A stretch of DNA of 9,091 nt from Dehalococcoidales bacterium. Lineage in GTDB: Bacteria > Chloroflexota > Dehalococcoidia > Dehalococcoidales > RBG-16-60-22. Below are positions 5,931 through 9,091 of the stretch, piece after piece. Made by a program: the position numbers and the translations under genes. The first letter of the stretch is position 1; every line of letters starts with the position of its first letter. The notes beneath the pieces are model-generated. The model was given only the letters and a program-made list of their open reading frames with translations. It was not told where the DNA came from and did not search any database. Where the stretch lies: positions 1 through 9,091 of the forward strand of contig JAUWGD010000067.1 in the NCBI GenBank assembly GCA_030606585.1, given 5' to 3'.

Positions 5931-7232
5931 CTAGCCGCCTCTCATCATGCCGGGGAGCCAGAGACTTATCTGGGGAACAGCTATCAGGAGGGCCAGGAAG
6001 ATAAACAGGGCGACCAGAAACGGCAGTACCCCGCGGAGAAGCTTATCTACCGGGATGTCAAAGGCGGTTCTCATCAAAAACAGTTCCAGTCCCATCGGCG
6101 GTGTAATCAGCCCTATCTGCATGTTGACCACGTAGAGAACGCCAAACCATATCGGGTTAAACCCCAGGGCTAAAATTATGGGAACAAAGATGGGGACCGT
6201 CAGCAGCATAATGGTTATGGCGTCGATAAAGCAGCCCAGAACCAAAAGCAGGATATTTATAGCGATAATTACCAGCCAGGGGGATAGGTCCGAGGTTGTC
6301 ACGAAACCGGTTATCGTCTTGACCACCCCGGAAGTGCCGATTACATAAGAAAACAGCCAGGCTCCTATCATCATAAACAGAATCATGCCGTTTATTATCG
6401 CCGTTTCTTTTAGCGCCCGCTTCAACCCCTGCCAGCGAAGACGAAAAACGGTGACCCCTATAATCAGTACCACAACACAACCGACGCCGGCAGCTTCGGT
6501 GGGGGAGGCTATACCCATGTAAATCGTTCCCAGAATGGAGAGCATTACCACCACGATGGGCCAGACCCGCTTTAATGAGGAGAACCGCTTCTTCCAGGAG
6601 ACGGTGCCTACGGGGGGACCGAGCTTCGGATTTCGCCAGCAGATTATTATAGCCACTGCTGCCAGCATACAGGCCAGAATAACGCCCGGCACCATCCCGG
6701 CCATGAAGAGATGGCCTATGGATGTCTCCGAGAGAACACCGTAGATAATCATGCCGGCGCTGGGCGGAATTAGCGGACCGAGGACGCCGCCGCAGCACAG
6801 CCCGCCCATAGCCAGCCCCTTGTCATAACCGTATCTTTTGAACTCCGGTTCAGCCACCTTACCCACGGCCAGGATACAGGCGGTGCTGGTACCTATGGCG
6901 GCAGCCATGGCGGCCTCACCCCAGATGCTGGTAACAATGAGACCACCGGGAACACGTGACAGCCAGTTCCGGGCGGCCCCGTATATATCTTCACCTATTT
7001 TTGTTTCGGCAATAAGACAGGCTATGAGAATGAACAGGGGAAGGGGCGTCCAGTTAATATTATAGAGAGTACTGAACGTGGTCCAGCCTATTTTATCAAG
7101 GCTGGAAGCGCCGTAAGTGAAGTAGGCGACGAACAGGGCGGTAAATCCCAGGGCGTAGATAACCGGCATGCCCATCAGCATTAAAAAGAGCATGCCTGCT
7201 ACGCATACTATCGCCGCTGTAGTAAAGTCCAT
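5931..7232 (-). CDS. dctM: TRAP transporter large permease (DctM type)
   Basis: A 433-residue integral membrane protein, the usual length for the DctM/SiaM subunit, which forms the ion-coupled elevator channel of TRAP importers. Most of the chain is hydrophobic, with about 11-12 membrane segments. Family motifs are MGMPVIYALG near the N-terminus, SIWGEAAMAAAIGTSTA (102-118), AEPEFKRYGYDKGLAMG (127-143), LGPLIPPS (151-158), SPTEAAG (243-249), GCFIDAITIMLLTVPI (333-348) with the conserved Asp337, and GLITPPMG (374-381). Both proline-rich hairpins that line the transport site are intact, so it should be functional. It starts at ATG 7232, with GAGG at 7238-7241 upstream, 33 bases after the small permease gene. 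It works with DctQ as a membrane pair fed by the DctP receptor. The three DUF169 genes follow after 121 bases. Confidence 0.97.
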   Translation of the reverse strand: MDFTTAAIVCVAGMLFLMLMGMPVIYALGFTALFVAYFTYGASSLDKIGWTTFSTLYNINWTPLPLFILIACLIAETKIGEDIYGAARNWLSRVPGGLIVTSIWGEAAMAAAIGTSTACILAVGKVAEPEFKRYGYDKGLAMGGLCCGGVLGPLIPPSAGMIIYGVLSETSIGHLFMAGMVPGVILACMLAAVAIIICWRNPKLGPPVGTVSWKKRFSSLKRVWPIVVVMLSILGTIYMGIASPTEAAGVGCVVVLIIGVTVFRLRWQGLKRALKETAIINGMILFMMIGAWLFSYVIGTSGVVKTITGFVTTSDLSPWLVIIAINILLLVLGCFIDAITIMLLTVPIFVPIILALGFNPIWFGVLYVVNMQIGLITPPMGLELFLMRTAFDIPVDKLLRGVLPFLVALFIFLALLIAVPQISLWLPGMMRGG

Positions 7233-7265
7233 TAATACCTCAATTCACAAAAGTACCGGGCAGCG

Positions 7266-7811
7266 TCATGGATGTTCCGTCTGTTCTTGTTTTTTGCCGC
7301 CGCACAGTAGCGTAATACCTCGGCAGATTTTCCCTATGAGAATAAGGCAAAGCAGGGTATATCCGAAAGGTATGACGAGTTTTATCGGGGCCAGCGGCAG
7401 TTTCCACGTCGATTGGGTTACCTGGCCGATATCCAGTGCGTAGAGCGCGTTGCCCAGGCTCTTCCAGGTGAGTACGCCGCAGAAGACGAGCGCCATTAAC
7501 GGGAAAATGGTGCTGATGACAATTAATCTCATCATGGAGGGAAAACGGGAGGCGATGATGTCATTCCTGACATTCTGGTCCAGCTTCTCCACGCCGGCTA
7601 CGGCTAAAACACCGCAGAACAGGAGAAACATGGTGCTGAGCTCGTAGGCAAGCGGGTCGGGGGCGTGAAACACATATCGCTTGACCACACCGTAAGTTGC
7701 AACGAACGCCATCAGCAGTATCAGAGCCCCGCTTACCATCAGGAGCAGTTGACTGACACGCCCAATCCAGTGATCCAGTTTCTGCATCACTCTTACAAAC
7801 AAATTTATCAC
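7266..7811 (-). CDS. dctQ: TRAP transporter small permease (DctQ type)
   Basis: A 181-residue small membrane subunit of a TRAP importer. Four hydrophobic segments are visible at about 22-43, 58-76, 96-117 and 143-165. The family-typical KRYVFHAPDPLAYELS (44-59) follows helix 1, and the STWKLPLAPIKLVIPFG stretch (134-150) leads into helix 4. The C-terminus is short, polar and charged (GGKKQEQTEHP). The subunit stabilises and docks the large permease. The start is uncertain: the open frame begins with GTG at 7811, but the only good Shine-Dalgarno, GGGAG at 7811-7815, overlaps that codon and is ideally spaced (8 bases) for TTG at 7802, which would drop three residues; ATG at 7787 is a third option. 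It lies between the receptor and large permease genes, the classical dctPQM order. Confidence 0.93.
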   Translation of the reverse strand: MINLFVRVMQKLDHWIGRVSQLLLMVSGALILLMAFVATYGVVKRYVFHAPDPLAYELSTMFLLFCGVLAVAGVEKLDQNVRNDIIASRFPSMMRLIVISTIFPLMALVFCGVLTWKSLGNALYALDIGQVTQSTWKLPLAPIKLVIPFGYTLLCLILIGKICRGITLLCGGKKQEQTEHP

Positions 7812-7835
7812 TCCCGGTTAGAACTAGCCCTCTTT

Positions 7836-7877
7836 TTACCTGCAGGGTAACCGCCCGCGACTTATAAGCCGCGGGCG
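7836..7877 (-). other. Intercistronic tandem hairpins between dctP and dctQ
   Basis: The minus-strand transcript forms an 8-base GC-rich stem from 7877-7870 with 7859-7852 (CGCCCGCG against CGCGGGCG) closing a 10-base loop that contains the self-complementary CTTATAAG. A second, smaller stem follows at 7850-7846 with 7840-7836 (TTACC/GGTAA, 5-base loop). No U-run follows on the minus strand, so it is not a classical terminator. A stem here could protect the 3' end of dctP mRNA and keep receptor levels above permease levels, a common need in binding-protein-dependent operons. The first stem is clear; the role is inferred. Confidence 0.6.
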
Positions 7878-7895
7878 TATCGTGTCTCTCCTCAT

Positions 7896-9020
7896 TTAAC
7901 GAGGATACTTGGCGTTTGCCGCGTCAGCAATTTCCATTACCTGCGCGCCAAAGTCACCCATTATGGCAAGTTGCTCGTCGATGATTCCCTGGCATGCCTC
8001 TTTCCACCTGAGTATCTCGTCCTGGGGCACGTCATATATCTCTACTCCGGCAGCAGCTATCGATGCGAAATCTTTAGTCCATTCACCTTTCAGCCACTCA
8101 TCGATGATGTCCGATTGCTTCTGCGCTTCCTCAAGCATTATGTCCTGTACGTCCTTGGGTAGCGTATTCCACACGTCCAGGTTAATGGAAAAACCATGTA
8201 AAGCAGGGACCATATAGGCCGACGTCATATAGGAACCGACATCAGTCAAGGCGAATATAGCCATGGCTGCCGGTGCCGTTATCACCGCGTCTACCGTTCC
8301 CTTCTCCATCAGCGAGTAGGAATCGGTGTACGGCACTCCGGTCACGGGGGCACCGCCTAAAGCCTCCACCATAGATGCAATAACGGGAGAGATGGCCTGG
8401 ACCAGCAGTCCGTCCCAGTCCGCCAGGGTCTTTACCTCTTTGGTGGAGATGAGCGCCATTCCGGTATAGTTGTGGAGACATAGCAGCTTCTGATTGAACT
8501 GGTTTTCCAGTATCTCGCCGTATAGTGGTGTAAGACCCGGTACGGCTTCGATATGAGCGTCAAGGTTATTAAGCAAAAACGGTAATTCCACCGCGCCCAG
8601 TTTCGGCTCGTCGAAAGCGTGGAAGTTGGGGGTAATGGCGCCCAGGTCGGCGGCTCCGGTCCTCACTCCATCGAGAAGCTCCGGAAATGAGAGCATCTGT
8701 TCCGAACCGTAATACTCAATGGTATAATCGGGACCGCAGCGGGCGTTAAACGCATCGACGAAAGCCGTCTCGACGTCACAATAATGGAACATGGCGGCGC
8801 TGGCCATCTTCAGGACTACCGGTTCTGGCGCTGGAGCCGGTTCTGGTTCTGGTTCTGGCGCTGGCGCCGGTTCCGGTTCCGGTTCTGGTGCTGGTGCTGG
8901 CGCTGGTGCCGGCGCTGGCGCTGGTGCTGGTTCCGGTTCAGCGCAGGATACGATGCTGCCGACGGACATTAAAATAAGGGCCGTGGCAATTAGTATCATT
9001 AATAATTTTTTCATTTTCAT
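7896..9020 (-). CDS. dctP: TRAP transporter substrate-binding lipoprotein (DctP type) with long EP/AP linker
   Basis: A 374-residue extracytoplasmic receptor that captures the substrate for the DctQM permease. Residues 1-26 form a lipoprotein signal: MKMKK, a hydrophobic core, and lipobox IVSC with the lipid-carrying Cys26. Residues 28-67 are twenty Glu-Pro or Ala-Pro dipeptides that tether the binding domain away from the membrane. The mature domain (about 68-374) follows DctP architecture: VVLKMAS strand, EYYGSEQMLSFPELLDGVRTG (102-122), ADLGAITPNFHA (124-135), ELPFLLNN, LADWDGLLVQA (199-209), EALGGAPV (219-226), DSYSLMEKGTVDAVI (233-247) and HGFSINLDVWNTLP (275-288). Most DctP receptors have KIRV where this one has LVQA, so the carboxylate-binding arginine is Gln208. 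The ATG at 9020 is preceded by AAAGGAGA (9025-9032), 5 bases away. Only 71 bases of upstream sequence are visible, so the promoter and any earlier operon genes cannot be judged. Confidence 0.95.
   Translation of the reverse strand: MKMKKLLMILIATALILMSVGSIVSCAEPEPAPAPAPAPAPAPAPEPEPEPAPAPEPEPEPAPAPEPVVLKMASAAMFHYCDVETAFVDAFNARCGPDYTIEYYGSEQMLSFPELLDGVRTGAADLGAITPNFHAFDEPKLGAVELPFLLNNLDAHIEAVPGLTPLYGEILENQFNQKLLCLHNYTGMALISTKEVKTLADWDGLLVQAISPVIASMVEALGGAPVTGVPYTDSYSLMEKGTVDAVITAPAAMAIFALTDVGSYMTSAYMVPALHGFSINLDVWNTLPKDVQDIMLEEAQKQSDIIDEWLKGEWTKDFASIAAAGVEIYDVPQDEILRWKEACQGIIDEQLAIMGDFGAQVMEIADAANAKYPR
8820..8939 (-). repeat. Imperfect 6-bp tandem repeat encoding the (E/A)-P linker of DctP
   Basis: Twenty in-frame hexamers of the form G(A/C)xCCN code for nine Glu-Pro and eleven Ala-Pro dipeptides in the order 2 EP, 7 AP, 3 EP, 2 AP, 3 EP, 2 AP, 1 EP. 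Third positions vary, so the array is old or kept by selection on protein rather than being fresh slippage. A 30-base block appears duplicated (8827-8856 and 8857-8886, three differences). Gain or loss of a unit keeps the reading frame, so linker length may vary between strains. Confidence 0.95.
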
Positions 9021-9024
9021 TTTC

Positions 9025-9032
9025 TCTCCTTT
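9025..9032 (-). promoter_or_regulatory. Shine-Dalgarno of dctP
   Basis: The minus strand reads AAAGGAGA. The GGAG core is 5 bases before the ATG at 9020 and 11 bases before the second ATG at 9014, so the first ATG is the better start. Confidence 0.75.
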
Positions 9033-9091
9033 AAGGGTACTGAATAGGCTGTTTTTCCTTAATAACCTGTTCGCTGGCTATCACCCCCTTT

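Noticed and set aside
6157..6798. A 213-codon minus-strand frame inside dctM
   Set aside because: It is the shifted frame of the large permease gene; the translation is Arg/His-rich and unrecognisable, while the dctM frame carries all family motifs without a break.
7836..7896. A 19-codon minus-strand frame starting at ATG 7895, overlapping the dctP stop as TAAATG and reading through the hairpin
   Set aside because: The product is Arg-rich and short, the frame follows the constraints of the GC stem, and a ribosome-binding site before the ATG is not evident. The hairpin explains the sequence better than a peptide does.
8820..8939. Possible CRISPR-like or non-coding repeat array
   Set aside because: The units are contiguous 6-mers without spacers and are in frame with a lipoprotein linker, which fully explains them.
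9033..9091. A promoter for dctP in the right-hand edge
   Set aside because: AT-rich hexamers are present, but no pair of -35 and -10 elements with sensible spacing could be supported, and the upstream region is cut off by the window.

Overview
The window looks like part of a bacterial chromosome, most plausibly from the Chloroflexota (Dehalococcoidia-like). Three things suggest this: a TRAP substrate-binding lipoprotein with a long Glu-Pro/Ala-Pro linker after its lipobox, an acVLRF1-type release-factor-like protein (a family I know from Actinobacteria and Chloroflexi), and several DUF169 paralogues. The placement is an inference from protein style and was not tested by phylogeny. No RNA gene, insertion sequence, CRISPR array or prophage gene is visible. 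Coding density is very high and no gap exceeds about 125 bases.

Layout. The left edge holds the 3' end of a plus-strand Sir2-family deacetylase gene (2-310). Everything else is on the minus strand, so transcription runs from right to left. In transcription order the genes are: a TRAP transporter set, dctP-type receptor (9020-7896), dctQ-type small permease (7811-7266) and dctM-type large permease (7232-5931); three tandem DUF169 paralogues (5809-5060, 5032-4280, 4255-3500), each with its own Shine-Dalgarno; mutS2 (3440-1074); and a VLRF1/eRF1-like peptidyl-tRNA hydrolase candidate (1059-307), whose stop codon overlaps the stop of the convergent Sir2 gene.

Two functional units stand out. The first is a predicted import system (DctP captures an anion outside the cell, DctQM moves it inward using an ion gradient) followed at once by three cytoplasmic DUF169 proteins that share three invariant cysteines. 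The physical linkage suggests the DUF169 proteins act on, or sense, the imported compound. The receptor lacks the arginine that normally clamps a carboxylate ligand, so the substrate may be unusual.

The second unit is mutS2 plus the VLRF1-like gene, 14 bases apart. MutS2 proteins recognise collided ribosomes and split them in Bacillus subtilis, and Vms1/VLRF1 proteins release the nascent chain from peptidyl-tRNA on split large subunits. The pair therefore reads as a compact 'split, then release' ribosome-rescue operon. The release-factor-like loop here is GGSS rather than GGQ. mutS2 appears to start from its own extended -10 promoter with almost no leader and no Shine-Dalgarno.
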